A program made the translations under genes and the position numbers. From Microbacterium sp. C5A9 (GTDB taxonomy: Bacteria; Actinomycetota; Actinomycetes; Actinomycetales; Microbacteriaceae), in contig NZ_JABXGD010000009.1 in NCBI RefSeq assembly GCF_022627955.1, positions 62,001-126,000 of the forward strand: 64,000 nt of DNA, given 5' to 3'. Shown piece after piece: positions 16,675 to 26,902 of the stretch; position 1 is the stretch's first letter, and the number at the start of each line of letters is the position of its first letter. The notes beneath the pieces are model-generated. The model worked only from the letters and a program-made list of their open reading frames with translations, was not told where the DNA came from and did no database searches.

Positions 16675-19557
16675 TCAGGCGAAGGCCTCGATCGGCGGGC
16701 AGGCGCACACCAGATTCCGGTCGCCGTAGGCCTGGTCGATGCGACGCACCGGCGGCCAGTACTTGCCCGCGACGAGGGCGTGCACCGGGTAGGCGGCGTC
16801 CTCGCGCGTGTAGGCGTGGTTCCACTCCCCCGCGATCAGCGAGACCGCGGTGTGCGGCGCATGGACGAGAGGGTTGTCGTCGGCAGGCCACCGGCCGGCG
16901 GCGACGGCATCAGCCTCGGCCTTGATCATGATCATCGCCTCGATGAACCGCTCGATCTCTCCGAGATCCTCCGACTCCGTGGGCTCGACCATCAGCGTCC
17001 CCGCCACGGGGAACGACATGGTGGGCGCGTGGAAGCCGTAGTCGATGAGGCGCTTCGCGACGTCGTCGACCGTGATGCCGGTCGCCTCCTTGAGAGGACG
17101 CAGGTCGAGGATGCACTCGTGCGCGACCCGTCCGTTCTCACCCGCGTACAGCACCGGATAGTGCTCGCCGAGGCGAGCGGCGATGTAGTTCGCCGACAGC
17201 ACCGCGGCAGCGGTCGCGTGCCGGAGCCCGTCGGCACCCATCATGCGCACATACGCCCAGGAGATCGGGAGGATGCCCGCCGACCCGTAGGGAGCCGCCG
17301 AGACCGGACCGCCCTCGAAGACGAATCCCCCGGCGTGCTCGGCCCGCTGCGCGAGCGGATGCGAGGGCAGGAAGGGTGCGAGGTGCGCCTTCGCGGCGAC
17401 GGGTCCCACTCCGGGTCCCCCACCGCCGTGCGGGATCGCGAACGTCTTGTGGAGGTTCAGGTGCGAGACGTCGCCGCCCAGATCTCCGAACCGGGCGTAG
17501 CCCAGGAGCGCGTTGAGGTTCGCGCCGTCGACGTACACCTGACCGCCCGCGCCGTGCACGGCGGACGTGATCTCGACCACGTCCTGCTCGTAGACGCCGT
17601 GCGTCGACGGGTACGTGATCATCAGCGCCGACAGCTCGGAGGCATGGGCGTCGATCTTGGCGCGGAGGTCGGCCAGGTCGACGTTCCCGAGCTCGTCGCA
17701 CGCGACGACCACGACCTTCATGCCCGCGAGGACGGCGGATGCCGCGTTCGTGCCGTGCGCCGACGACGGGATCAGGCACACCGTGCGCTGATCGTCGCCG
17801 TTCGCCAGGTGGTAGCCGCGGATCGCGAGGAGACCGGCGAGCTCGCCCTGCGAGCCCGCGTTGGGCTGCAGCGACACCGCGTCGTACCCGGTCACCTCGG
17901 CCAGCCAGGCCTCGAGCTGGTCGACGAGGTCGAGATACCCGGCCACGTCGGATGCCGGGGCGAACGGGTGGATGCCCGCGAACTCCGGCCACGTGATCGA
18001 CGCCATCTCGGTGGCGGCGTTAAGCTTCATGGTGCAGGAGCCGAGCGGGATCATGCCGCGGTCGAGCGCGTAGTCGCGATCCGCGAGGCTCTTCAGGTAC
18101 CGCATCATGGCGGTCTCGCTGCGGTGCGCGTGGAACACCGGGTGGGTGAGGTACTCGTCCTGCCGGTGGAGAGCCTCGGGCAGGGCGCCGGCCGCGCCGA
18201 TGCCGAAGAATCCGAATGCGCGCTCGCGCTTGCCGCCGAACACCTGGGCGACGCGGTGGAGGTCGGCGACCGTGGTCGTCTCGTCGACGGCGATGTTCAC
18301 GGTGTCGGCATCGTTCGCGCGCAGCAGGATGCCGTCGGCATGAGCCGCCTCGACGATCTCGGCGGCGCGCCCGGGCACGCGAGCGCGGATCGTGTCGAAG
18401 AACGCGTCGTGCACGACCTCGACACCCGCGTCCGTGAGCCAGTCACGCAGCAGCGCGGCCTTCGCCGCTGCCTCCGCGGCGATCGCACGGAGCCCTTCGG
18501 GGCCGTGGTACACGGCGTACATCGATGCCATGACGGCGAGGAGCACCTGGGCGGTGCAGATGTTGCTCGTCGCCTTCTCGCGGCGGATGTGCTGCTCGCG
18601 CGTCTGCAGCGACAGTCGGTACGCGGGCCTGCCGTCGGCGTCGACCGAGACGCCGACGAGACGACCGGGAAGCTGACGCTCGAGACCTGCACGAACCGCC
18701 ATGTAGCCCGCGTGCGGGCCGCCGAATCCCATCGGCACGCCGAAGCGTTGAGTCGTACCGACCGCCACGTCGGCACCGAGCGACCCGGGCGACGCGATGA
18801 GCGTCAGCGCGAGCAGATCGGCGGCGACCACCGCGAGACCGCCTGCGACGTGTGCCGCGTCGATCACGGCGCTCGGATCCCAGACGCGTCCCGACGCCGC
18901 GGGATACTGCACGAACACGCCGAACAGCTCGGCGGGCAGCTCCTCGCCTGCGGCGAAGTCGACGGTCACGAGCTCGATGCCGACCGCCTCGGCGCGCGCC
19001 GCGAGGAGCGCCGCCGTCTGCGGGAAGGCGTCCGCGTCGACCGCGAACACGTTCGAGCCGGTCTTCGACGCACGACGGGCGAGCAGCATCCCCTCGACGA
19101 CCGCCGTGGATTCGTCGAGCATCGACGCGTTGGCGGTGGAGAGCCCCGTGAGCTCAGCCACCATCGTCTGGAAGTTGATGAGCGCCTCGAGACGCCCCTG
19201 CGAGATCTCCGGCTGGTACGGCGTGTACGCCGTGTACCACGACGGGTTCTCGAGCACGTTGCGCTGGATCACCTGGGGGGTGATGGTTCCGTAGTACCCG
19301 AGACCGATCATCGGCCGGTTCACCGTGTTGCGCGCGGCCAGCGCACGCAGCTCGGCGAGGGCCTCGGTCTCGCTGGCGGCGCGCGGGATCACGGAGTCAT
19401 CGTTCGCGGCGGTGTAGATCGAGGCGGGCACCGCCTGGCGCATCAGCGCCTCGACAGGGCTCCAGTCCTCGAGATCCGACGCGACGCCCAGCGCGTCGAG
19501 CATCTGACGCTGGGCGGCTGCGGTGGTTCCGATGTGACGATCGGCGAAAGAGGTCAC
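16675..19557 (-). CDS. gcvP: glycine dehydrogenase (decarboxylating), P protein
   Basis: 960 residues, the long homodimeric form. PLP-binding lysine lies in [18 protein letters not shown]. Other hallmarks are [42 protein letters not shown] split over the N-terminal half and [13 protein letters not shown] at the start of the C-terminal half. It decarboxylates glycine and passes the aminomethyl group to the lipoyl arm of GcvH. GTG start, 7 nt after gcvH. It is the last gene of the riboswitch-controlled gcv operon. Confidence 0.97.
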   Translation of the reverse strand: MTSFADRHIGTTAAAQRQMLDALGVASDLEDWSPVEALMRQAVPASIYTAANDDSVIPRAASETEALAELRALAARNTVNRPMIGLGYYGTITPQVIQRNVLENPSWYTAYTPYQPEISQGRLEALINFQTMVAELTGLSTANASMLDESTAVVEGMLLARRASKTGSNVFAVDADAFPQTAALLAARAEAVGIELVTVDFAAGEELPAELFGVFVQYPAASGRVWDPSAVIDAAHVAGGLAVVAADLLALTLIASPGSLGADVAVGTTQRFGVPMGFGGPHAGYMAVRAGLERQLPGRLVGVSVDADGRPAYRLSLQTREQHIRREKATSNICTAQVLLAVMASMYAVYHGPEGLRAIAAEAAAKAALLRDWLTDAGVEVVHDAFFDTIRARVPGRAAEIVEAAHADGILLRANDADTVNIAVDETTTVADLHRVAQVFGGKRERAFGFFGIGAAGALPEALHRQDEYLTHPVFHAHRSETAMMRYLKSLADRDYALDRGMIPLGSCTMKLNAATEMASITWPEFAGIHPFAPASDVAGYLDLVDQLEAWLAEVTGYDAVSLQPNAGSQGELAGLLAIRGYHLANGDDQRTVCLIPSSAHGTNAASAVLAGMKVVVVACDELGNVDLADLRAKIDAHASELSALMITYPSTHGVYEQDVVEITSAVHGAGGQVYVDGANLNALLGYARFGDLGGDVSHLNLHKTFAIPHGGGGPGVGPVAAKAHLAPFLPSHPLAQRAEHAGGFVFEGGPVSAAPYGSAGILPISWAYVRMMGADGLRHATAAAVLSANYIAARLGEHYPVLYAGENGRVAHECILDLRPLKEATGITVDDVAKRLIDYGFHAPTMSFPVAGTLMVEPTESEDLGEIERFIEAMIMIKAEADAVAAGRWPADDNPLVHAPHTAVSLIAGEWNHAYTREDAAYPVHALVAGKYWPPVRRIDQAYGDRNLVCACPPIEAFA

Positions 19558-19564
19558 GGGTGGA

Positions 19565-19942
19565 TCAGCCCTCCGTCAGAGCGACGTACGCGTCGCGGTC
19601 CATCAGTCCCTCGAGGGCACCGTCGGCGACGGAGACCTTGATGAGCCAGCCGCCCGCGAACGGCTCGGCGTTGACGAGCGAGGGGTCGTCGACGACGGCG
19701 TCGTTGATCTCGACGACCGTGCCGGTGACCGGCGCGTAGAGCTCGCCGACGGACTTGGTCGACTCGATCTCGCCCACGACGGAACCCGCGGTGATCTCGG
19801 TGCCGACGGCGGGGAGTTCGACGAAGACCACGTCGCCGAGCTTCTCGGCCGCATAGTCGGTGATGCCGATGGTCGCGGTGCCGCCGTCAGCGGCGATCCA
19901 TTCGTGCTCGTCGGTGTAGTGGAGCGCGTTGAGGTCGGTCAT
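19565..19942 (-). CDS. gcvH: glycine cleavage system H protein
   Basis: 125 residues. The lipoyl-attachment site reads [18 protein letters not shown], with the lysine in ESTKS as the modified residue. It shuttles the aminomethyl group from GcvP to GcvT. Its ATG overlaps the gcvT stop by 4 nt, consistent with fixed stoichiometry. Confidence 0.97.
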   Translation of the reverse strand: MTDLNALHYTDEHEWIAADGGTATIGITDYAAEKLGDVVFVELPAVGTEITAGSVVGEIESTKSVGELYAPVTGTVVEINDAVVDDPSLVNAEPFAGGWLIKVSVADGALEGLMDRDAYVALTEG

Positions 19943-21045
19943 TTGGTCCTCCGATAGAAAGGCAGGGCGGTCACGGTCGCGGGGATGCTGGTCCCCCGCA
20001 CATCAAGGAATACTGCGGTTCCCTCCGCAGCGGAAGACGGCGTCACGTACGCCATCGCGATCGGGTGTCCGAGCGTCGGGCTGAGCGCGCCGCTGGTGAT
20101 CTCGCCGAGCACCGCGCCGTCCGCATCGACGACCGAGTACCCGGCGCGACCCGCGCGCTTCCCCTCGGCGACGAGGCCGACGAGCACGGGGGCGTCAGGG
20201 GCGGCGTCCAGGCCGTCCTTCCCGACGAAGGACTCCTTCGCGGCGACCACGACGCGGCCGAGTCCCGCCTGCACCGGCTTGGTGTCGAGGGTCAGCTCAT
20301 GTCCGTACAGCGGCATCCCCGCCTCCAGACGGAGGGTGTCGCGGGCCGCGAGCCCCGCCGGGACGAGGCCGTGCGGCGCGCCGGCCGTGAGCACCGCATC
20401 CCACAGGTCGGCCGCGTCGTCGGCCGCGACGAGAAGCTCGAAGCCGTCTTCGCCGGTGTACCCGGTGCGGGCGAGCAGCAGCGGACGATCGCGGAAGCTC
20501 GCCGAGGCCCAGGCGTAGTACTTCTGCACGTCCCACGGGATGCTGACGTCGGCGATGCCCGCGGTCGCGGCGACGATCGCCTCGGCCTGCGGCCCCTGGA
20601 CGGCGATCAGGGCGTACTCGTCGGAGACGTCGGCGACGACGACGTCGAACGAGCCGGTGCGGGCGCCGAAGGCCTCGCGCACGGCATCCCGGTTTCCGGC
20701 GTTCGAGATGACGAGGAAGTCATCGTCCTCGAGGCGGTAGACGATGACGTCGTCGATGATGCCGCCGGTCTCGGCGAGCAGGAGCGAGTACTTGGCCTTG
20801 CCGACCGCGAGAGCGGACAGGCGTCCGGCGAGCGCATGGTCGAGGAACGCCGAGGCGTCCGCGCCGCGCACGGTGAACTCGGCCATGTGCGAGATGTCGA
20901 AGATCCCGGCGGCATCGCGCACGGCATGGTGCTCGGCGAGGTCCGACGTGTAGCGCACCGGCATCTGCCAGCCGCCGAAGTCGGTGAACGATGCGCCGAG
21001 CGCCTCATGGCGAGTGCGGAGCGGGGTATAGCGAGGGTCGGACAT
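19939..21045 (-). CDS. gcvT: glycine cleavage system T protein (aminomethyltransferase)
   Basis: 368 residues. Visible are [24 protein letters not shown], the folate-site [21 protein letters not shown] region, [15 protein letters not shown] and the C-terminal [21 protein letters not shown]. It releases ammonia and transfers the one-carbon unit to tetrahydrofolate. It is the first gene after the glycine riboswitch; a GGGAGAA Shine-Dalgarno precedes the ATG. Confidence 0.97.
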   Translation of the reverse strand: MSDPRYTPLRTRHEALGASFTDFGGWQMPVRYTSDLAEHHAVRDAAGIFDISHMAEFTVRGADASAFLDHALAGRLSALAVGKAKYSLLLAETGGIIDDVIVYRLEDDDFLVISNAGNRDAVREAFGARTGSFDVVVADVSDEYALIAVQGPQAEAIVAATAGIADVSIPWDVQKYYAWASASFRDRPLLLARTGYTGEDGFELLVAADDAADLWDAVLTAGAPHGLVPAGLAARDTLRLEAGMPLYGHELTLDTKPVQAGLGRVVVAAKESFVGKDGLDAAPDAPVLVGLVAEGKRAGRAGYSVVDADGAVLGEITSGALSPTLGHPIAMAYVTPSSAAEGTAVFLDVRGTSIPATVTALPFYRRTK

Positions 21046-21094
21046 GGAGTTCTCCCGGGCTGGGTCGGGCGGAACAGCGACGACGCCGTTCCTC

Positions 21095-21295
21095 GGAACT
21101 CCCCCTCTGTCATGGGCCTGAGAGCTTCGCCCAGAGACTGGGCTTTCACCGTCGGCGGATCACGTGCGCTACAGCATCGCTCGTTCTCGCTTTTCAGAGT
21201 GGCCGGAACCGCGCGGTACGCGTACCTGAGAGATTGGCGGGGAGGCTTGCTCCTTCGGTGCCCGGCTGCATTCGCCGGGGCTCTCCCGCGTGGGT
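21095..21295 (-). ncRNA. tandem glycine riboswitch controlling gcvTHP
   Basis: Read on the minus strand, aptamer 1 (about 21295-21210) has CGGGAGAG at its 5' side, the conserved core CACCGAAGGAGCAAGCCTCC and CAATCTCTCAGGTACG at its 3' side. Aptamer 2 (about 21192-21095) follows a short linker with AGCGAGAACGAGCG, then CCGACGGTGAAAGCC and GAAGCTCTCAGGCCCATGACAGAGGGGG. These are the standard glycine-aptamer elements (P1 closure, CCGAAGG-type core, CTCTCAGG). Two aptamers in tandem directly upstream of gcvT is the classic ON-switch that induces glycine cleavage when glycine is high. The rest of 21046-21424 holds the leader, promoter and the tail of the neighbouring operon. Confidence 0.93.
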
Positions 21296-21424
21296 CATTC
21301 GGCCTGTCTTCAGTTGTGGCATCAGTCTAGCCGGTCGCCTGTGTCCGTCGAGGCACGCGTTCCGGTCGCGCTCCCGTCGCTCGGTGCGACCGAGCGCGGC
21401 GGGAAGCGCGACCGGAGCGGATGC

Positions 21425-22261
21425 TCAGAAACCGGCGAGCTCGGCGCGCACCTCATCACGCAGGCGACCCAGGTTCTCGGGTTCGGGTGCCGCCCCCAGA
21501 AGAGTCTTCGTGTACTCGTGCTGCGGGTTGAGGATCACCTCGTCGGCGGGGCCGCGCTCGACCACGTCGCCCTTGTAGAGCACCATGATCTCGTCGCTGA
21601 AATGCCGAGCCGTCGCGAGGTCGTGCGTGATGTAGAGGACGCCGAGATCGTCCTCGCGCTGCAGATCCGCCAGCAGGTTCAGCACCCCGAGTCGGATCGA
21701 CACGTCGAGCATCGACACCGGCTCGTCGGCGACGATGAATCGCGCGCCGGGCGCGAGCGCCCGGGCGATCGCCACACGCTGGCGCTGACCGCCGGAGAGC
21801 TCGTGCGGGCGTCGGTCGGCGAAGCTCTCCCCCGGCGACAGCCGCACGCGTTCGAGGAGCTCGATCGCACGCTCGCGCACCTGCGCACCCGACAGCGAGG
21901 GATGGTGCAGGCGGATCGGCCGCTCGAGGTGGTGGAGGATCGAATGGAAGGGGTTGAGCGACGCGAACGGGTCCTGGAACACCATCTGCACCTGCGAGCG
22001 GTAGCGCTCGACGGCGCGTCCGCGCGTGCCCGTCTCGTGGCCGTCGAGCAGGATCTGGCCGCTCGTCGGAGTCTCGAGCTTCATGAGCATCCGGGCGATG
22101 GTCGACTTGCCCGATCCGGACTCGCCGACCAGAGCGATCGTCCTGCCGGACTCGAGGGTGAACGACACGTCCTTCACGGCATGCAGGGTCGACGTCTTCA
22201 GACCGGAGCGCAGAGTGAAGTCCTTGACGAGGTGGCGTGCCTCCAGCGTCGCGATGCTCAT
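21425..22261 (-). CDS. peptide-type ABC transporter ATPase (OppF/DppF-like)
   Basis: 278 residues, one cassette: GESGSGKSTIARML (Walker A), LSGGQRQRVAIARAL (signature), FIVADEPVSMLDVS (Walker B, with Val-Ser-Met rather than the usual Thr-Ser-Ala) and ITHDLATARHFSDE (switch His). It works with the OppD-like ATPase whose stop overlaps its start by 4 nt. It is the last gene of the second peptide-type transporter operon. Confidence 0.9.
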   Translation of the reverse strand: MSIATLEARHLVKDFTLRSGLKTSTLHAVKDVSFTLESGRTIALVGESGSGKSTIARMLMKLETPTSGQILLDGHETGTRGRAVERYRSQVQMVFQDPFASLNPFHSILHHLERPIRLHHPSLSGAQVRERAIELLERVRLSPGESFADRRPHELSGGQRQRVAIARALAPGARFIVADEPVSMLDVSIRLGVLNLLADLQREDDLGVLYITHDLATARHFSDEIMVLYKGDVVERGPADEVILNPQHEYTKTLLGAAPEPENLGRLRDEVRAELAGF

Positions 22262-23121
22262 CGGACCTCCTCCTGACTGGGCTGGTTTCCGGTGCGGACG
22301 AAGTCGCCACGCTCGCCGGTGAGACTCGGGAAGCTCGAGAGCAGTCTCTTCGTGTACTCGTGCTGCGGCGTGCGGTAGATCTCCTCGGCCGTGCCCTCCT
22401 CGACGATCTGCCCCTGGAGCATGACCGCGATCCGGTCGCTGATCTCGATCAGCATCGGCAGGTCGTGCGTGATGAAGATCACGGCGAAGCCGAGCCTCTC
22501 GCGCAGCCGCATGATCTCGCGGATGATGCCCCGCTGCACCACGACGTCGAGCGCGGTGGTGGGCTCGTCCATGATCATCACCTGCGGATCCAGCGCGAGC
22601 GCCATGGCGATCATCATGCGCTGACGCATGCCTCCCGAGAGCTCATGCGGGAAGCTCGTCAGTCTCGCCGGATCGACCCCGACCAGGGTCAGCAGCTCCT
22701 CGGCGCGCGCCTGCTTGTCCTTCTTCGACATGCCGGGACGATGCGTGTCGAAGATGTCGAAGATCTGCGCCCGGACGCTGATCACGGGGTTGAGCGAGTT
22801 CATCGCTCCCTGGAAGACCATCGAGATCTTGTCCCAGCGGAAGGCGCGGAGGCCGTCTCCGTCGAGCGCGACGACGTCGATGTCACTGCCGTCGCGGTCG
22901 TGGAACACGATCTCGCCGCTCGTCATGAGCGCCGGGGCCTTGAGCAGACGGTTCATCCCGTAGGCGAGCGTGGTCTTGCCGCACCCCGATTCACCCGCGA
23001 GTCCGAGGATCTCACCCCGGTTCAGAGTGAGAGTGACGTCGCGAACCGCCTTCACGGGCGGGTCCACCTCGTACTCGATCGACACGTTCCGCGCGGAGAG
23101 CACGGCATCCGGAGCGCTCAC
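22258..23121 (-). CDS. peptide-type ABC transporter ATPase (OppD/DppD-like)
   Basis: 287 residues from GTG 23121: GESGCGKTTLAYG (Walker A), FQGAMNSLNPV (Q loop), LSGGMRQRMMIAMAL (signature), VMIMDEPTTALDV (Walker B) and the OppD-type C-terminal GTAEEIYRTPQHEYTKRLLSSFPSL. The GTG overlaps the permease stop by 4 nt (GTGA). A longer in-frame reading to 23703 runs through the permease gene in another frame and is not used. Confidence 0.9.
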   Translation of the reverse strand: MSAPDAVLSARNVSIEYEVDPPVKAVRDVTLTLNRGEILGLAGESGCGKTTLAYGMNRLLKAPALMTSGEIVFHDRDGSDIDVVALDGDGLRAFRWDKISMVFQGAMNSLNPVISVRAQIFDIFDTHRPGMSKKDKQARAEELLTLVGVDPARLTSFPHELSGGMRQRMMIAMALALDPQVMIMDEPTTALDVVVQRGIIREIMRLRERLGFAVIFITHDLPMLIEISDRIAVMLQGQIVEEGTAEEIYRTPQHEYTKRLLSSFPSLTGERGDFVRTGNQPSQEEVR

Positions 23122-24098
23122 GCGGCGACCCCCTTCGTCTTGGCGGCCTTGCGCACGCGACGCGCGGCGTCTGGTGCATTGCGCAGCTTGGGGTTGATGA
23201 CTTCGTCGATCGCGAAGTTGATGAGGGCGAGGCCCGCACCGAGGAGGGCGATCATGATGCCGGGCGGCACGAACCACCACCAGGCACCGCGACCGAGCGC
23301 CTGGCCGGACTGCGCGTCGTTGAGGATCGTGCCCCACGTGATCGACGAGTTCGGTCCGAGGCCCAGGTACGACAGCCCCGCTTCGCCGAGGATCGCGAAG
23401 ATGATCGCGAAGAGGAACTGCGCCGTGAGCAGCGGCAGCAGGTTCGGCATGATCTCGACGAGGATGACGCGGAACGACCGCTCCCCCGCGACCTTCGACG
23501 CGTAGACGTAGTCGCGCGTCCGCAGCGAGCGCGTCTGCAGTCGCAGCACGTACGCCGCACCGGCCCACGAGGTGATGCCGAGGACGAACGCGACCAGCTG
23601 CCAGCTGCGCTGCGGCACGAACGAGGCGATGACCATCACGAGGGGCAGGCCGGGGATCACGATCATCACGTTGGTGAGCAGGGCGAGAGCATCCTCCCGC
23701 CATCCGCCGAGGTATCCGGCGAGGACGCCGAACACCAGCGACAGGACGATCGCGATGCCGCCGGCGACCACGCCCACGAGAAGGGACCCCTGTGCGCCGA
23801 TCGCGAGCTGCGCGAACATGTCGTTGCCGAGCTTGGTGGTTCCGAGCAGATGCTCCGGCGACGGCGGCAGCAGAGCCGGGTTGTCGGTGCTGCGCGGGTT
23901 CTGCGAGAAGATCGGCGCGATGATCGCGAACAGCACGATCGACAGCACGAGGATCGCGCCGACGACGAACTTCGGCGACGTGATGGGGAGCACGCGCCGT
24001 CGCTTGCGTCCGCGCTGAGTCGCCAGCGAGATGGTGCTCGCGGGCTGGGTCGTGGGCTGATCCCTGGTGATCAGCGCTGTGTTCTCGGTGTCAGACAT
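23118..24098 (-). CDS. peptide-type ABC transporter permease (DppC/OppC-like)
   Basis: 326 residues from ATG 24098. The cytosolic N-terminus is followed by FVVGAILVLSIVLFAIIAPIFSQNP, then five more membrane segments and the EAA loop ASKVAGERSFRVILVEIMPNLLPLL. The C-terminus (NPKLRNAPDAARRVRKAAKTKG) is strongly basic. The ATG lies inside the last codons of the upstream permease (8-nt overlap), which favours this start over the in-frame ATG at 24128. Confidence 0.9.
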   Translation of the reverse strand: MSDTENTALITRDQPTTQPASTISLATQRGRKRRRVLPITSPKFVVGAILVLSIVLFAIIAPIFSQNPRSTDNPALLPPSPEHLLGTTKLGNDMFAQLAIGAQGSLLVGVVAGGIAIVLSLVFGVLAGYLGGWREDALALLTNVMIVIPGLPLVMVIASFVPQRSWQLVAFVLGITSWAGAAYVLRLQTRSLRTRDYVYASKVAGERSFRVILVEIMPNLLPLLTAQFLFAIIFAILGEAGLSYLGLGPNSSITWGTILNDAQSGQALGRGAWWWFVPPGIMIALLGAGLALINFAIDEVINPKLRNAPDAARRVRKAAKTKGVAA

Positions 24099-25086
24099 TC
24101 TGGCGAGCCCTCGGGTCGATGAAGCCATAGACGAGGTCCATGATGAAGTTGGCGGCGAGCACCGTGATCGTGATGACGAGGAAGAGTCCCTGCATCAGCG
24201 CGTAGTCGTTGTTCGTGACCGCCTGGAACATCAGCTTGCCGATGCCCGGATAGGTGAACACCTGCTCCATCACGATGGACCCGGCGACGACGAATCCGAG
24301 CGTGATCGAGAACCCTGCGATCGACGGGATCGCGGCGTTGCGCGCGGCGTAGGTCGTCATGATGCGTCGGGGGCGGAGCCCCTTGGCCTCGGCGGTCAGG
24401 ACGTAGTCCTCGGCCATGGTCTGCACCATCATGTTGCGCATCCCGAACATCCAGCCGCCCACCGAGGAGATCACGATGGTGAGTGCGGGGAGGATGGCGT
24501 GCGAGAGCGCGTTCGTGAAGAACGCCCACGTCGGCTCGGGGCCGTCGGGGAACTCGAAGACGTCGTAGCCGCCGAAGATCGGGAACCAGCCGAGGCCGAC
24601 GGCGAAGATCGAGACGAGCAGCAGCGCCATCCAGAAATAGGGGATCGACTGCAGCACGGTCGTCGCGGGGATGAGGTGGTCGACCCAGGTCCCCCGCTTC
24701 CACCCCGCCCAGGCGCCGAGTACGACGCCCAGGATGAAGGAGATGACGGTCACCGTGCCGACGAGGACGAGGGTCCACGGCAGCGCCTGGCTGATCAGCT
24801 CGCTCACGGGGGTGGGGAACTTCGTCACCGAGATGCCCAGGTCGCCCTGGAGCATCCGCCCCCAGTACGCGATGTACTGCTCCCAGAGAGAGGAGTCATC
24901 ACCGCCGAGGAGCAGCTTGATGTTGCGGATCGTGGTCTCGGAGACCTCGCCACCCGCCCGCTGCATCTTGGCGATCATGATGTCCGCCGGGTTCCCCGGC
25001 ATGAGCCGGGGAAGCAGGAAGTTGAGTGAGATCGCGGCCCACAGCGTGAACGCGTAGAACCCGATTCTTCGTGCATAGAACTTCAT
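24091..25086 (-). CDS. peptide-type ABC transporter permease (DppB/OppB-like)
   Basis: 331 residues. Opening segment MKFYARRIGFYAFTLWAAIS is followed by the large external loop with MPGNPADIMIAKMQRAGG. Six membrane helices and the EAA loop TAEAKGLRPRRIMTTYAARNAAIPSI complete the protein. It is the second gene of the operon, 38 bp after the binding protein. Confidence 0.9.
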   Translation of the reverse strand: MKFYARRIGFYAFTLWAAISLNFLLPRLMPGNPADIMIAKMQRAGGEVSETTIRNIKLLLGGDDSSLWEQYIAYWGRMLQGDLGISVTKFPTPVSELISQALPWTLVLVGTVTVISFILGVVLGAWAGWKRGTWVDHLIPATTVLQSIPYFWMALLLVSIFAVGLGWFPIFGGYDVFEFPDGPEPTWAFFTNALSHAILPALTIVISSVGGWMFGMRNMMVQTMAEDYVLTAEAKGLRPRRIMTTYAARNAAIPSIAGFSITLGFVVAGSIVMEQVFTYPGIGKLMFQAVTNNDYALMQGLFLVITITVLAANFIMDLVYGFIDPRARQNV

Positions 25087-25124
25087 GTCACAGACCGTGC
25101 TTCCTGCTCCCCCGACTCCATTCG

Positions 25125-26819
25125 CTACTTGACCGGCTGCAGCTGCGTCAGGATGTATCCCGCCGCGATCGCGCCCCAGGACGGCGGGAAGGCGTAGAGA
25201 TCGTCCTCCGTCGGCCAGCCCGTGAAGTCCTTCGTGTTGTAGAAGGTCTGCGTCGCGTTGACGACGAGCGGGATGTACGGCAGGTCGCGCACGATCTCGG
25301 TCTGAATGGTGCCGTACAGGGCCTGCTTCTCGGCCTCGTCGTCCGTGCTGACCGCCGCCTGGATCGCCTGATCGACGACCGGGTTGCTGTAGCGGCTGAA
25401 GTTCCAGCGTCCTGCGGGCACCTCGGTGCCGACGGGAGCGGTCGATTCGACCGTCGTTCCGCCGAACCAGTCACGGTAGATCTGGAACGGGTCCGCCACG
25501 GAGGTGCCGATGACACCGCCGACGATGAGCTGGTAGTCGCCGCCCTGGCGGGCGTCGGAGAACTCCTGCCACTGCACGGTCGAGGCGGTGACCTTGATGC
25601 CGGCCGCCTCCGCCTGCTCGGCGATCAGCTTCGCGGCGTCGTTGTAGTCCGTCCATCCGTCGACCGAGATCAGGCTGAGCTCGACGGGCACTCCGTCCTT
25701 CTCGTAGATGCCGCTGGACCCCTTGGTGTAGCCGGCCGCCTCGAGGATCGAGCCTGCCTCGGCAGCATCCGCCTCCTGCGGGCTGACCTCGTTGGCCGGG
25801 TCGGCGAGCCACTTCTCATCGCGAGGGAGCAGCGTGAAGGCCGGCGAGATGTCGCCGGTGAGTCCGACGAACGCCTTGTCCTTGATGGCGGCGCGGTCGA
25901 TCGCGACGTTCAGCGCCTGCCGCACGGCGACGTCGGTCTGCGGTCCGGCACAGCCCAGCTCGGCGTTCGAGCAGGTGTAGAGCACGGTCGGGTCCTGCGG
26001 GGTGTTGATCCACTCGATCGCTCCGTTGCCCGTGACATCGTCGGGGTTCGGGATGAACATCCCGGTCCAGTCGAGCTGTCCGGCCGCGAGCAGGTCCTGT
26101 GCGGTCTGGTTGTTGTCCACCGCGATGTACTGGACCTTCTTGACGCCGAGCTCGTCGGCGCCGCGGAAGTTCTCGTTCGCGACGAGGGTGTAGGACTCGC
26201 TCGTCGTCTTGTCGACGACGTACGGGCCGGACCCCACGGGCTCCTCGTTCGCGAAGTTCGCGAAGTCGGTGACATCGGCCCAGATGTGCTCGGGGAGGAT
26301 GTAGGTCGAGCCGAGGCGCTGGAACTCGGTCGTGTACTGGGCGGTCGCGTAGGTGAGCACGACCGTGGTGTCGTCGGTCGCCTCCGCCGAGACGAGACCG
26401 TTGCCCTCGGGGTTGTTCGCCTCATAGCCGAAGGAGAAGGCGACATCGGCGGCCGTGAGCGGCTCGCCGTCGCTCCAGGTGAGGTCCGGCTTGATGGTGA
26501 TCGTGATCACCGTGCCGTCCTCGTTGTACTCGTACGAGTCGCCGATGAGTCCGACGGGATCGGAGTCCGCGGTCTTGTTGAAGAAGAACAGCGGTTCGTA
26601 GATGGGGCCGAGGGCTCCGTGGAGCACCGTCGGCGCGAACGGGTTGTAGTTCGCGGTGATCGGGGTCTGGCTGCCCGCCCAGACGCGAAGCGCGCGGTCG
26701 CCGTCGCCACCGCTCCCCTCGCTGCTGCCGCCTGCGCCACAGGCGGTCAAACCCAGGGCGAGGACGGATGCCCCCGCCACAGCGGTGAGCGCGATCTTGC
26801 GCCTTCCGTTACGGATCAT
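25125..26819 (-). CDS. peptide-type ABC transporter substrate-binding lipoprotein (SBP_bac_5)
   Basis: 564 residues. Signal peptide with lipobox LGLTAC, then a Gly/Ser linker. The body is a family 5 solute-binding protein (GALGPIYEPLFFFNKTADSD, IKPDLTWSDGEPLTAADVAFSFGY). In actinobacteria this branch includes importers of oligopeptides and also of beta-glucosides or chito-oligosaccharides, so the ligand is open. A GAGGAAAT Shine-Dalgarno precedes the ATG. The promoter upstream overlaps a perfect 18-bp inverted repeat, which suggests a substrate-responsive repressor. Confidence 0.9.
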   Translation of the reverse strand: MIRNGRRKIALTAVAGASVLALGLTACGAGGSSEGSGGDGDRALRVWAGSQTPITANYNPFAPTVLHGALGPIYEPLFFFNKTADSDPVGLIGDSYEYNEDGTVITITIKPDLTWSDGEPLTAADVAFSFGYEANNPEGNGLVSAEATDDTTVVLTYATAQYTTEFQRLGSTYILPEHIWADVTDFANFANEEPVGSGPYVVDKTTSESYTLVANENFRGADELGVKKVQYIAVDNNQTAQDLLAAGQLDWTGMFIPNPDDVTGNGAIEWINTPQDPTVLYTCSNAELGCAGPQTDVAVRQALNVAIDRAAIKDKAFVGLTGDISPAFTLLPRDEKWLADPANEVSPQEADAAEAGSILEAAGYTKGSSGIYEKDGVPVELSLISVDGWTDYNDAAKLIAEQAEAAGIKVTASTVQWQEFSDARQGGDYQLIVGGVIGTSVADPFQIYRDWFGGTTVESTAPVGTEVPAGRWNFSRYSNPVVDQAIQAAVSTDDEAEKQALYGTIQTEIVRDLPYIPLVVNATQTFYNTKDFTGWPTEDDLYAFPPSWGAIAAGYILTQLQPVK

Positions 26820-26902
26820 TCTGTATTTCCTCTCGGTGCTGCACTGCAGGAGGGATCTCCGGATGGAGCCGGGCCCCGGATGGGACCCGTGACAGACCCC
26901 CG

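Noticed and set aside
16462..19641. 1059-codon open frame on the plus strand opposite gcvP
   Set aside because: Antisense shadow caused by high GC; the minus strand encodes a complete gcvP with catalytic motifs. Residues are Arg/His/Gly-rich and match nothing.
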